Source of the DNA: Leptasterias polaris
Lineage: Eukaryota; Echinodermata; Asteroidea; Forcipulatida; Asteriidae
DNA length: 64,000 nt
Reading direction: 5' to 3'
NCBI GenBank assembly: GCA_037783415.1
Contig: JAZGTN010000016.1
Span: 1,299,001-1,363,000, forward strand
The position numbers and the translations under genes were made by a program. Numbering within the stretch: position 1 is the stretch's first letter; each line of letters starts with the position of its first letter. Positions 41,647-52,221 of the stretch are shown here, in pieces. The notes below the pieces were generated by a model. The model was not told where the DNA came from and did no database searches. It saw nothing but the letters and a program-made list of their open reading frames with translations.

Positions 41647-41722
41647 CTTATAAGTTGATTGATATTTCCAAGCAGTTGCAACTTTGTATGAAGATCTGAC
41701 ACTCTCTGTCTGGATAATTTAT
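41647..41722 (-). CDS. Repeated minus-strand exon module, copy 2 (open)
   Basis: A TTTTCTGCAG acceptor and an ATAAG|GTAGGA donor delimit 76 bases reading KLSRQRVSDLHTKLQLLGNI, NQLI, phase 1 in and phase 2 out. The heptad-like Leu spacing suggests a short coiled coil. It is the best preserved of three copies. I do not recognise the protein, and adjoining exons in matching phase were not found. Confidence 0.4.
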
Positions 41723-41769
41723 CTGCAGAAAATTTAAGAAATGTAGGAAACAAATTAAACATATTTGTT

Positions 41770-43194
41770 GAGTAAACTACATCAAAGCAAAACATATTGA
41801 CACTCCTTCACTATAAAAATCTTCGTCTAGAAAAATGTAGTGAAAATTCACTTTTCGCATTGAAATTGTAGGTTCCCCCTATGAACCTTGCTTTCATGGA
41901 GCTCTCTCTATAACTAGCCATAGCCTAATTGTTTCTAGTTGTTTTCACTGTGCTGTACTGCTGAAAACAGCCAAAGCCATCTTGAGTGTCTATTTGGTTT
42001 AATTCAAGGAGTATTCACTAAGTTTCCAGGGTGTCATTGGTATGAACACAGCTGGATAGATAACTGTTCATTAAGGGGAAGTCAAACTGATGGATGGTTT
42101 TATTGGTCAGCCTTTTGGTTTCACCTCGTTTCAGGCCAGCAGTAATTATCAGCACACTGTGGAAACACCAATGTTCTCATTTCGAGGGAGCCCAAGTGCG
42201 CCCTCAGTGTTCATATTGTAAAAAGTTAACTTTGGGGTCGCGACCTGTAGATTCACTCTTTTTTTCCTTTTGTAGCTTTGAGCACAAGAGAGCACATCAT
42301 TTTCGCTCTGTATTTCAGTCTCCATTTTGTGGGGAGCATGGCTCTGGCCATGCTCCTAATACTAATAATCTGGGAGGGACAAGGTTGTAGAACTCTTTGT
42401 GAGTAACATTATATCTTAAATTGTATTTTAATTTGAGAAATATTGTGATTTATAGGGCTGTTTCAATCGGTATATATTGTAAACTTGTAATATGTGGGTA
42501 GCCAGCCTCATGACAAGCTGACCTTTTGCCCTCTAGTCTTTACATCGTAAGTGACTGTGTTATCATGTCTGTGCTATTTTGTACTCAATGTGCTGTTTTG
42601 CATTGATGGATTAAATCAGTACAGGAGATTATTTTATATCTTAGACGTCATCTTATGGAACTTGTTACTTTTATTGTATTCTCTTGGCGAATGCTCGTCC
42701 TTTTTAAATAGAGGACCGGCCTCCTTCCTGTGTCTCTACAATAATAATGGCTAATAACCCCCCATGAGACCATGGAGTGGGGGAATTGGAAATGACATTC
42801 CAGAGAACTATTCATCAATTAAAGAGGTCTGGGCTTGGATGGAAATTCACAGAGGCAGGCATAATATTTGGTCCCTGGAAAATAGTAGGAACATTTTATC
42901 GAGTACAAGAGCTGACCTACATGTACACATGGTGTAGGCTGAAATAAACTTTTCAGGCCTTATTAATTTTATAATTTTTCTAATGTTTCAAAGGGCACAA
43001 AAATCGGAAAACAGACTCAAGTAGGAGGACTATCATCATGCCTGATGAAATGATGCCTGAAAAATGTTACCAAAATTACCATCATTTTATGAAATCTGTT
43101 TGTTTCCTTAGAGAGGGGCTCCAAGGTCAAATTATGTTTCGTGATCCACTTATTTTCCAATAAGCAGAGTTCTTATGAAAGTGGGGACAAAGTT
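41770..43194. other. No recognisable gene
   Basis: ORFs here have no recognisable domain. 'gcatggctctggccatgctc' at about 42337 is a small palindrome. Confidence 0.4.
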
Positions 43195-43765
43195 ATAACT
43201 GTCAACTACCGGTTAAAACGGTGTAAAATGCTGTATTTGATACATTTTGATACTTTTTTTTTTTTTTTTTTTTTTTTTATCTGGAGGGCAGGGTATTTGT
43301 TGACAATTTGTAGAGGTGCTGGTCACCTGTTCCTCCTTGCCACTCACTGGCTTGGTGTTTTATACAATTTAGAATATTTGTATTTATTTTTAGGATTGTA
43401 TCTTTTAATTCCTTTCAGTGTTTTGCCAGTGTAATAAAATAAAATAAATAAAAATACCCTTCAAAATGTTATTTTTGTCAAAATCCAAAAACATCGGATG
43501 ACATCACATTTCAAATATAAGGTCTGCACATTTTTTCTTTTTTTTAGTTCATTCTTGAATTTTGATGATATTCAATCAAAATAGCATTGAATTTGACCTG
43601 TTGACTTGCGCAAAAATTCCTCTTTGAAATGTACAGACCCATTTGTTTTTGATATCTGATTGATGTCTTGTTTCAAAATTCGCTCTGAATGACTATACAT
43701 TGTAGGCCTATCAAATAAAATTACTTTTACACCATTTTAACTCGAGGTTAGAGACAAAGTTTGTA
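43195..43765. mobile_element. Probable MITE with GGTTAAAACGGTGTAAAA ends
   Basis: 'cggttaaaacggtgtaaaat' near 43210 and 'ttttacaccattttaactcg' near 43724 are imperfect inverted repeats. A nested pair ('catttcaaatataaggtctg' and 'ctttgaaatgtacagaccca') lies inside, together with a long T run at 43254-43279. Confidence 0.55.
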
Positions 43766-44200
43766 ATTTTTCACCACTTTAATGAGGTTTCTATGCATCA
43801 CAAAACTGAATTTGAACTTGAAACCCCTCTTTAAGAATATTCTTTGTGTAAATAAAAACACCTCACACCGAACCTGTGATTTTTCCTCAAACTTAGGCTA
43901 GTGGTCCCATTTCAGTATAAAAGAAAACCCACCCAATTACATAAACGGTTTATGCATTGTCTGAGATTTAGTGCATGTTCAAATTGAACTTATTTCAGTT
44001 GTGGCAACTGAAATAAGCGACTGAGAGATTTCCTTGAAAGCATTTCAAATGAAAAACAAGGGTTGGATTGGTGTTTGAACTTAATCAGATTCCAGATTAA
44101 AAACAGTCATTATTAACAGGCATGCAATTGCAGTTTGTAAAATAAACAGAGAAAAGTGCAAGGCACAGCAAGACTTTGTATTGTGTTTTACAACCTTTAA
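43766..44200. other. No recognisable gene
   Basis: No supported feature. It ends at TTAA (44197-44200), the apparent target of the next element. Confidence 0.4.
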
Positions 44201-45571
44201 CCCTAACTCCCAAAGCGTTTTTACTAGAATCCATCCCTAACCCAACACATTCCAACAGCTTATACTACCATGCGATGGGAACTGTACCCAATCTTAGGGG
44301 GACGATACACAAACCTAACAAACTCCAACAGGCCTTTTTTGTTTGATTTTGTTGGAGTGTGTACACTTGGCATGTGCAAAATTTGATCAGTGAAATCACA
44401 CAGTACCCAACGTAACATAATCAAACAACTATCTCATTAGACCATGGAGGAAAGAGCAATGCCAGACATGTACATTTCATACATCCACCAATACCCACTC
44501 AATCAAATTCCAACACCATTACTTGGCAGCAAGGATACACAATCCCACAGAATCAAACACCCAATCCTAACTTCACTGTACTTAACCCAGTGTTGTATGA
44601 CTCGAGTCCAGGACTCGGACTCGAGCCCGTCTCGAGTCACAATTTCGGTGACTCGGACTTGACTCGAGTCACGTCTGCAAAAGACTCGGACTCGGACTCG
44701 GACTCGACTATCATGACTCGGACTTGTCCCCGAGGACTCGTGACTCGAGTCACGTATTTTCACAAACAAAACCTTTTTTAAATAATAAAAACAATTCCGA
44801 TGATCCGATCGTCATTCCCGGAGTGCACATGGAGTTAACGTCTAGCACAATAAATAGGTACACTGTCGTATGGTGTTGCAAGTAATAGTGTTCGTGATTA
44901 TTGTGTAGATGGCCATCTACGTACAGCGCGTGTATGTTCGATTCGTATGTTCAATACGCATATAACACTGGGATGCACGACACCAGTATTATGCTGGTAT
45001 TCTGTCAACGTTAACACCATAGCCACTGTTTGTGCTTGATGCATATTACCAGGGAAATGGCATGTCTGGTACCTGTAAAACACAGCCTGCATATTGCACT
45101 GTGATGGCTGTGTGTTGTTTGCACCAGTTTCTACACATGGTCGACACACACACACACACGACGTCAAGTTTGGTCACGTCACAAGTAAAAAGTAGTACAA
45201 CATTTTTTCAGTCATGGCATATCTGCCGTTCCGCCCCGTATTGTTTCTTTTGGTTATACCAACTTTAACAAAAACTTTAACAGAACTGTGTTTAAAATAA
45301 ATGCGTTTTATTTTGTCATTTCCAATTCTTATTTTACGACATTTGGTTTGCAATAAATATTTAAACAAGTGACTCGTGACTCGGACTCGGACTCGGACCA
45401 AGTGACTCGTGACTCGGACTCGGACCAAGTGACTCGGACTCGACCCAAGTGACTTGAGACTCGGACTCGGACTCGGACTCGACACAGGTGACTCGACTAC
45501 AACACTGACTTAACCTAACAAAATTAAACACTTTGCCCTGTTTGAATTTGTAGGGTTAGGGATTGTTAGGG
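44201..45571. mobile_element. Possible piggyBac-like MITE hosting a hAT MITE
   Basis: The left end CCCTAAC follows TTAA (44197-44200). The right end GTTAGGG is followed by TTAT (45572-45575), one mismatch from TTAA. The terminal CCCTAAC matches the clear TTAA element at 53967-54939. The hAT MITE at 44588-45507 accounts for 920 bp, leaving about 450 bp. Only 7 bp of inverted repeat is visible, so the call is moderate. Confidence 0.5.
44588..45507. mobile_element. hAT-type MITE with GACTCG arrays
   Basis: The ends CAGTGTTGTA and TACAACACTG match the element at 36336-37759. A perfect 8-bp duplication ACTTAACC flanks it (44580-44587, 45508-45515). Arrays of GACTCGGACTCG occupy about 44597-44755 and 45370-45495, where the sister element has GGTCTC. 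The interior has no transposase. A short CA repeat lies at 45145. Confidence 0.93.
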
Positions 45572-45575
45572 TTAT

Positions 45576-46002
45576 AAATGACACAGCTGAGAAACTAAAA
45601 ACAAAGAAATCGGCTGCTTAATTGAAAATGCATGCCTGTATTCATTATATAATTAAATATCTTGTACTTTGTCTTCAAATATAGTTGACTTGATTCTCTA
45701 CAAGATTTCACAATTGTGGGGCATTCAGTTTTTTTAAGTTTGGCCTAAGCATATTGAATTGAAATGAGGTCTTCCAGAGTGTTTTTTACTTGGTGTTTAT
45801 CGTTTGTTCTACAAGCCCTACTGTCCTTTAAAGCCCTTATCTGGGGCACTCAAATGGTTCCTTCCCCCCCCCCCCAAAAAACCCCAAAAACAAAAACAAA
45901 AAACAAACAAACACCACACTTTGTGTGTGCGTGTATCAACCGCAAGCAATTTGCGCTTAACGGCCTGATATGCTAGCTTGTGCATGGGGAGAACCCTGAT
46001 AC
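45576..46002. other. No gene; poly-C run
   Basis: A C-run at about 45856-45868 is followed by an A-rich stretch. No other feature. Confidence 0.4.
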
Positions 46003-46388
46003 CAGGGTTCTGCCCAGGATTTGTTTAGTGCCGGAAATTTTTTTTTTCCTAGTACAGTCAAGTCAATTTCCTTTCGATCGTGCACGGAGTGGTTACACAC
46101 GTGCGCCCTGCAGCTAGCTGTGCCTTGAATGTAGGCCCTCAGTGCGCGCACGCCTTTACCGCCATGGGAAAACAATTTACAGCATCTATAGCATGGTGCT
46201 TACTCTGCAGTTCATTTCCGTTGTATTAAACGCTGTAGAATAGGGTTCGCAACATGATGAAACTGGTATCATGTTATTCCAAGCGTAAAGCTATAATCAG
46301 CGTGACTGGAAACCATTGCAAAATCAATGCGGGGAATCATGAGTGCCGGTCGGGTTTTCCGGCACCGACCACCGTGGGCAGAACCCTG
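46003..46388. mobile_element. hAT-like MITE with CAGGGTTCTGCCCAGG ends
   Basis: CAGGGTTCTGCCC at the left and GGGCAGAACCCTG at the right are perfect inverted ends. ATAC flanks both sides, and 'gaaccctgatacc' occurs just outside the left end as well. An 8-bp duplication is not clear. There is no coding capacity. Confidence 0.75.
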
Positions 46389-46449
46389 ATACCTCAATGC
46401 AATTGAGAGAAACTTTTCAAGGTAGTGTTTAAAAAAGAGTTCATCATAC

Positions 46450-46631
46450 CTTTGATTGTATTTAGATCCATGGAGTCTACTCCTCAAGGTGAAATTTTCA
46501 TTTCTGTCTGCAAAAGGGGGATGATATTCCAGAAGGCTTGAGCAGAGGGTTGGTTTACTCTGAAGGTTCACTTCTCCAAGGGGATCACCAGCAAGGGATG
46601 ACCCCAGCTCCTTGAGTTCATCAGGGTGTCT
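46450..46631 (-). CDS. Unrecognised minus-strand exon B
   Basis: From an acceptor-like GCTTAG to the donor CAAAG|GTATGA, 60 codons are open: HPDELKELGSSLAGDPLGEV, NLQSKPTLCSSLLEYHPPFA, DRNENFTLRSRLHG. An upstream acceptor (ACAAAACAG at 46652) would include an in-frame TAG. Exon A at 48168-48370 is a diverged duplicate with the same GTATGAT donor. No domain is recognised. It may belong to the same gene as the minus-strand modules at 34-42 kb, which is speculative. Confidence 0.35.
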
Positions 46632-46651
46632 CTAAGCATCATCCCAGGATT

Positions 46652-47462
46652 CTGTTTTGTCAGAAAATAAACGAGAACATTAAATACATGCAGAGTTACA
46701 GTATCTCTTTGCCACACAATTGTAAAGCAGAGCTGCAAACTCTCCCTGAGTCTACAGAAAGTTTCCTGAAAGTAAACCAATCTTTCCATGTTCTGATGAA
46801 CAAATTGACTTGTAAGATCTCCCTGAAATGTTTTCCCCGTTTAATGCTGAATGTAAATCTAAATATCTCCCGGCTGTTGTAAAAGATCTCCCAGATTGCA
46901 AGATGCAAATGTTGGCAGCTTTGTTGTACAGTTATAAGCATTCTTAGGAAGTTTGTGTGCGAATATTTATCATACTTGTATTTATTATTAGTGGGAGTGG
47001 GATGTACATGTAGGGGACTGCACTCCAAAATTCAGAAAAAAACAGTGGGGCAAAATCGGTCACAGCAAGAAAGAAAACAAAATTGGCAAGAAAGCAAAAA
47101 TAATTGTATATCCATTATTAGAAATTAGTACTTGTTTTTATCTGTGTACATTTTTTGGATCAACCCCTTCAGCCCTACTTAACCAAAGAATCCCCATAAG
47201 CCAATGAATGTTTTACCTGAGCTTCGGTGGCAAACATTCAAATTGATGACTTAAGCACAAAATTTACGCAATGCTTAAGTTTTCCACCAACATGACCAAA
47301 TCAATTCATACATGTAGACAGCATTTTCCCATAAAAGTGGTCCATTGTCAAAATGATGCCAGAGCATAAACTCTGAGGACAATCCAATTAAATTATGCTC
47401 GAGTGGTCCTGCTGGCTGAGTTTATTGCTTCTAAAAACTAGGTGTGAACAAGAAACTGTTCT
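46652..47462. other. No recognisable gene
   Basis: No supported feature; the ORFs lack resemblance to known domains. Confidence 0.4.
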
Positions 47463-47721
47463 GGGCCCAATTTCATGGCTCTGCTTAACGCCAAATTCTG
47501 CGCTTGCGATCACCATTCTCCGCTTACCGAGCAAGCGCAGAATTTCTGCACTAGCTATATAAGCGTAGAATGCCTAGTAGTAACGTGGACTACGCAAGCC
47601 CACAAGCAGAAAGTCCCTTCTAACCCATTAAATAACACTTGATGTAAGCGTGGAATTCCCTGCTTCCGCAAGCGCTGATTCTTTGCTTTAATGGTAAGCA
47701 GAGTATTGAAATTTTGGGCCC
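47463..47721. mobile_element. MITE of the GGGCCC family
   Basis: GGGCCCAATTTCATGGCTCT at the left and 'gaaattttgggccc' at the right, with CT and TG flanks as at 16958-17189. The interior shares 'aagcgcagaatt' phrases. Confidence 0.85.
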
Positions 47722-47769
47722 TGATTGTTTGTATCTCCTAAACTCAAGTACCATACAAAAGGACCAGTG

Positions 47770-47950
47770 AACAATGGATCGTCATCACGCCTCCATCTTA
47801 GAGATAAAACGATGATGAAACTATTGAAAACGCACAGCTATTTACACTAATTGGCACACAGGTTCAGCCAATGAGCATTCTCTTTTTGACCTCTAGCCAG
47901 GGGTGCCCTACTCAAATGATGTCATGTCATGTTGTGCATAAGATCTATTG
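47770..47950. mobile_element. Diverged inverted copy of the 21.8-kb MITE
   Basis: 'cgcctccatcttagagataa', 'tttttgacctctagccaggg' and 'tgcataagatctatt' mirror 21791-21967 in reverse orientation. Confidence 0.65.
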
Positions 47951-48167
47951 AAAATGAGCTGGTCTATAGCTGGCCAGTTACTAAAAATGTTAAGGGAAAA
48001 TCAAGGAAATAGCTCTTGACACAAAAATAGTATTTTTTTACAAGTATTCCCGTAAGGCAAACTTTCACAGCAAGGTGGTGATATTGGCAAAATATGAGGC
48101 GGTCACTAAAGGAGCGTGGTGGGAGACCTCACGATTGAATAGGAAGGGGAAAAAATGTTTATCATAC

Positions 48168-48370
48168 CTTCAGTTTCTTGAGATCGCCAACATGCATGCT
48201 TGGGCAAAGGGTCAGTTGACTCTTGGGCAGAGGGTCAGTTGATTTAGTGGGTAAACGACTTGTCTCCATTTGATGGGTGATTCAAAGACATCCAATGGGG
48301 GTGATGACGCAGCTCCATGACAACATACACTGTAGGGGTGCCCTCTAAGGAATATCCCCGATGGATTGAT
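48168..48370 (-). pseudogene. Unrecognised minus-strand exon A (duplicate of B)
   Basis: A TTTTACCACAG acceptor and a CTGAAG|GTATGA donor delimit 203 bases. Line by line it matches exon B: 'cttagagggcaccc', 'catggagctg.gtcatc', 'ctgaccctctgccc'. The frame matching B reads RGHPYSVCCHGAASSPPLDV and later stops at TGA after TLCPRVN. A duplicated 'ctgaccctYtgcccaag' unit near the 3' end causes the break. It is probably a decayed duplicate exon. Confidence 0.45.
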
Positions 48371-48579
48371 CTGTGGTAAAAGAAAAAAGGCACAATTTAA
48401 CAAGGTTTGTAACATAATGTAACAATGTGGGGTTTTTTTGTATGGTGTGTATTTTCATTGAACATAAATACAACCAACAACAGCCTTCCCTCTAGTTAGC
48501 TGGTAATTCATTCCACATTTAAGAAATTACAGAAGAAAACACAAATCCTGGTTTTCTAAAACAAAATGAAAAAAACCAG

Positions 48580-48730
48580 GGCAGAAGTTTCATAGAGGCC
48601 ACAGCCTCTGTTGTCTTGGCCTTGGCCTTGGTGACCTTTCAAAAGTTTCCCATAGATTAAGATTCTCCAACTTTACAAAATAAAAAATGCCATGCCCTCT
48701 CAAAGATGAACCTCCAGGTCTGAAAAATGG
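48580..48730 (+). repeat. Dispersed repeat, copy related to 9.4 kb
   Basis: 'gaggccacagcctctgttg', 'cttggccttggccttggtg' and 'gccctctcaaagatgaa' follow the same order as 9395-9560. Confidence 0.65.
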
Positions 48731-48974
48731 CTGCATGATGTATCACAGGTTTTTGCCTTTATTTTAAAACAAAACAGCTGCACACAATAATATGCTGATA
48801 ATATCAATTCAGTAGTACTCAAGGTCCCAGACTATGTTTTACAGGTCTTTGAATGAAACAAGATTTGCAGTGCACCATGTCACACGCAGCTACTGTCTGC
48901 CACTCTCGCCATTTTGGGAGTCAACTTATTGCAAGGTAAAAGTAATGGTAAACATGTAATTGCCAACCTCACCA

Positions 48975-49618
48975 TGCCAAAAAGTGTCCGCTGCCACATA
49001 TTGTCCGCTGAACATGCGCAGTGGACGTGCCAAATAGTGTCAGTTCAAAATAGACAGAGGAATGGACAGTATTTGACAGAGGTTAACGGACATTATTTTG
49101 CTGTACTCTAGGGTGCTTTGCAAAATAAAACCTCATCATGATGTAGAAAGTGCTCAATGCAAAGATGATGAAGTGCTAAGAATCCTTATAATCACAAATT
49201 AAAGAACCTTTTCAAAAAAATTGTAAACAACAAATTGTATGAATAGATATATAGATAGTCCCAGTAGACGCCATCTTTACGGGCAAATCGCATTTTGGCT
49301 TCTAGGCGCGTCAAATTATTAACGCAGCCGCGTCGTTCACAAACCAATCATGCAAGGAGTTTTGTGAAATGTGCGCGTGCTGCACGCCGTTCTCGCGCGT
49401 ATCGCATGACTGTGTGTTCCAAATTGCCTGTAAAGATGGCCGATTTACGTCATATTGCAACCTATCTATAACTGTTCGACGCCTATTGGCAGAAGGCACG
49501 CAACCCCTTAATGCTGACACTATTTGGCAAGGCTCAATGTGACAGCATGAACGCATGACTGATCATATCACAGTATGCTAATGGTTGGACACTCTTTGGC
49601 AGCGGACACTTTTTGGCA
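48975..49618. mobile_element. MITE with TGCCAAAAAGTGTCCGCTGC ends
   Basis: 21-bp perfect inverted ends. Related subterminal units 'tgccaaatagtgtca' and 'tgccaaagagtgtcc' are repeated inside both ends. The interior is CpG-rich near 49340-49400. A further inverted pair outside it ('gccattttgggagt', 48909, and 'actcccaaaatggt', 49659) suggests a larger host repeat. Confidence 0.85.
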
Positions 49619-49619
49619 C

Positions 49620-50030
49620 CACTTTTTGCAAAAAATGGGCACTACACTGTATAGAATACTCCCAAAATGGTGCAACTAAGATTATTGTTAAATGTGAGGT
49701 GAATTGGGTCAATAAGTAGCCCTGGTAGGACATCAGTCAGTGCCACTGCACTAATGTCAAAAGCTAGTTTTGCCAGGCCTAGCTGTACAAAAAACAGCAT
49801 GCACATTAAGTTCACGCACTATAACCCTCCTACTGTTCGCAACATTTTCAAGTGAGTTGACCAACCATTTGAAACCATTCAACTGCCAAAGTTGTGTATG
49901 GTGGCACAACTGTGCACAGAACTAACTGTGTACTGTGTACATGCATTCCCTCATGGTATCATATTGCAAGGCTGGCATAGCTTATCTATCATTCAAAACC
50001 ACAGTGAATGGTATTGAATGGTCAGACAGC
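49620..50030. other. Host repeat of the hAT element, no gene
   Basis: About 49630-49720 resembles 18005-18120. About 49840-50030 is the inverted counterpart of 20515-20735. Confidence 0.6.
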
Positions 50031-50035
50031 AAGAG

Positions 50036-50987
50036 CAGGGCTCGAAATTTACGCTGGACCGCAGGCCCGAGGCCAGTGATTTTAGCTTCGGTCCAGTAAA
50101 CTTTATGTCGAACAAGTCCGCCGGTCTTGTGTATTTCTTTTAACAAACTAATATTATTATTAATAATAATGTAAAATATATTATCTTTCATTAAATAAAT
50201 GTATTTCAATCTCAGTTTTAAAAGTTTCCGTTTTTACTTGTCGTCAAATCAATTCCGAGCGCGGAACGTCAAACCCAGCCGACCGTAACGCGTTCTTCGT
50301 CGTGATGCTGCTGCGTGCAAGTTTACCATCCAGCAGTTTACTCATGCCCACCACCTTGTAAAACTGCTGGGCTCAAACCATGTTTAGGCACCCGGGGGCG
50401 AGCGAACAGCACCCTCCGTTTCCACAGTGCATGCATGATGTATTGGTGCCCGGCGGCACAACACAGTAAACAGCGCATCGTTCGTATACCACTGACCGTG
50501 TACATACACATTGGATGTAGTCACTTTGAAGTCTGATACCTTACAAACGAATTACATAGTGTTGAAATCGTATCGATGACGTCTTGGTTGTATGCTTTCA
50601 ACACCACACATCCCTGTGTTGCATGGATTAAAAGCAACGTCTTGTTTCCACACGTCTTGCATTGACAACGTTGTTGTTCTGTCAAAACGATCGTCAAAAC
50701 TGATTTCATTTTTTCTATGGAAGCAAACGTCGTGTAAAAAGAAGGTATGTGGAAATTTCTCGAAGGGGTTTCAAAGCCCAAACTGCCTGTTAAGCGATCT
50801 GCAAGTGAAAAACTTGCACAGGCGCAGAAGTATGAAAAAACAAGTTATCTTTTGGTGTGTTTTTGTTCCGTTTTGGATTTTTTCTTCTCATATGACTTCG
50901 GTCTTGTAAAAAATGTTCCGGTCCAGTAAAAATTCTGAGCAACAAGCCCTGCGGTCTTGTGGATTTTTTCCCCAAATTCGAGCCCTG
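50036..50987 (+). mobile_element. hAT-like element with transposase N-terminal remnant
   Basis: The ends CAGGGCTCGAAATTT and AAATTCGAGCCCTG are inverted. AAGAG flanks both sides (50031-50035, 50988-50992), shorter than the usual 8 bp but supported by the empty copy at 20.5 kb. Inside, 50747 onward reads MWKFLEGVSKPKLPVKRSAS, EKLAQAQKYEK, resembling the short N-terminal exon of hAT (TTF/ZMYM-like) transposases. No catalytic domain is present, so it is an internally deleted copy. Confidence 0.8.
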
Positions 50988-51017
50988 AAGAGGGTTAATT
51001 AATGGCCTTAATTAACG

Positions 51018-51067
51018 TGTCACACACGTAACCGGTTACGTGTGTGACCTCTGGGTTACGTGTGTGA
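51018..51067. promoter_or_regulatory. 30-bp perfect palindrome plus third motif copy
   Basis: GTCACACACGTAACC is followed directly by its reverse complement (51018-51047), and a further reverse copy lies at 51053-51067. The same 15-mer occurs at 52136 (one change), 52158 and 56074. The element core ACACGTAACC is non-repetitive. Its function is unknown; a protein-binding site cluster is one option. Confidence 0.75.
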
Positions 51068-52135
51068 CATGGATTGTTAATATGCATGCCCCTCAATACA
51101 CAATGTATGCGCTGTGGGGGTATGCGTATGCACACCCGGTTGAACTACAGCTGTGTTCTATGTGACTGTTCTACATGCTTACCCACAAATTATTCTTATT
51201 ATGCACAACTTTTGTCCAATATGTACATGTAAAAAGTACTATGTGGTACATGTACTATACATACATGTACATGTACACATCCGTACCCAGTCGAACAGAG
51301 ATATTTTGGCAGCAATTGCACAGACCACTATCTGTGCCAGCACCAGCATCGTGTCAGACCTTCAAAGACCTCATTATGCCGATGTGTAGCATGACATGTG
51401 GGCCCGGGTGGTGGGGGTAGAGTACAGATGGTAATCAGGCGTGTTTTGATCACTTAAGGTTTTTGCTTAACCTTAAATACATATATGCCGTCCAAAATCT
51501 TCCCATTCTGATATGATTTTGTGCACACCCTAAACACACCCCTGATCTATATTTTAGGCCTACATGTACACTTGGGGGGGGGGGGGGGCCGGGGGGTGTA
51601 CAACAAAGGCCAAGCCCACATGTTAGACAATGAGCGGGGGGGGGGGGGGGGGGGGGGGGTAACATGCAGGGCGACCCCAAGTGGCTAAAGTGGACTCTCT
51701 GACGTTGGTAATGCCATTGCATGTACATGAACTTGTCGTATCAGCCATCTAAGCACAATACTACTTCATGCAAACTTTTTGGAAAATGTGCATAATATGA
51801 TGTATTCATTACCTTGTTATATAATTGATCAAATTTGAACATTTCAGAAATGAATACCAATATTCATTTGTGTTTTACATCTCAATAATCCAGTCAGTAC
51901 AAATCAAAATTTGTCACAAAACATGTACGCATGCTCACAAAAGATTTGCTTTTTTGTAATGCATGACTGGAATAAAATGTTGATGTGTTCCAAACAAAAA
52001 TGTCAAGTTGTTTCAATGCAGTTATTTAATTCTATTTTTATTCATTAATTGACACACACATCCATTTCTGAAACGGAGGCAAGTGCTGAACAATGTTGAT
52101 TAACTTTATTGCCGATGTGCAATAAAGCATAGGGC
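51068..52135. other. No gene; poly-G tracts
   Basis: G-runs at about 51573-51595 and 51636-51660 lie 40 bp apart, both on the plus strand. Upstream, 'acatgtacatgta'-type lines are common. No supported gene. Confidence 0.5.
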
Positions 52136-52172
52136 GTCACACACGTACCCGACCAATGTCACACACGTAACC
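52136..52172 (+). promoter_or_regulatory. Two motif copies of the 51-kb palindrome half-site
   Basis: GTCACACACGTACCC (52136-52150) and GTCACACACGTAACC (52158-52172), same orientation. They lie just before the LINE insertion; the next copy is just beyond its far end at 56074-56088. Confidence 0.8.
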
Positions 52173-52221
52173 CAACCTACTAACCACAGAAAATTAATAA
52201 AAATTGACCTAAAATTAATAT

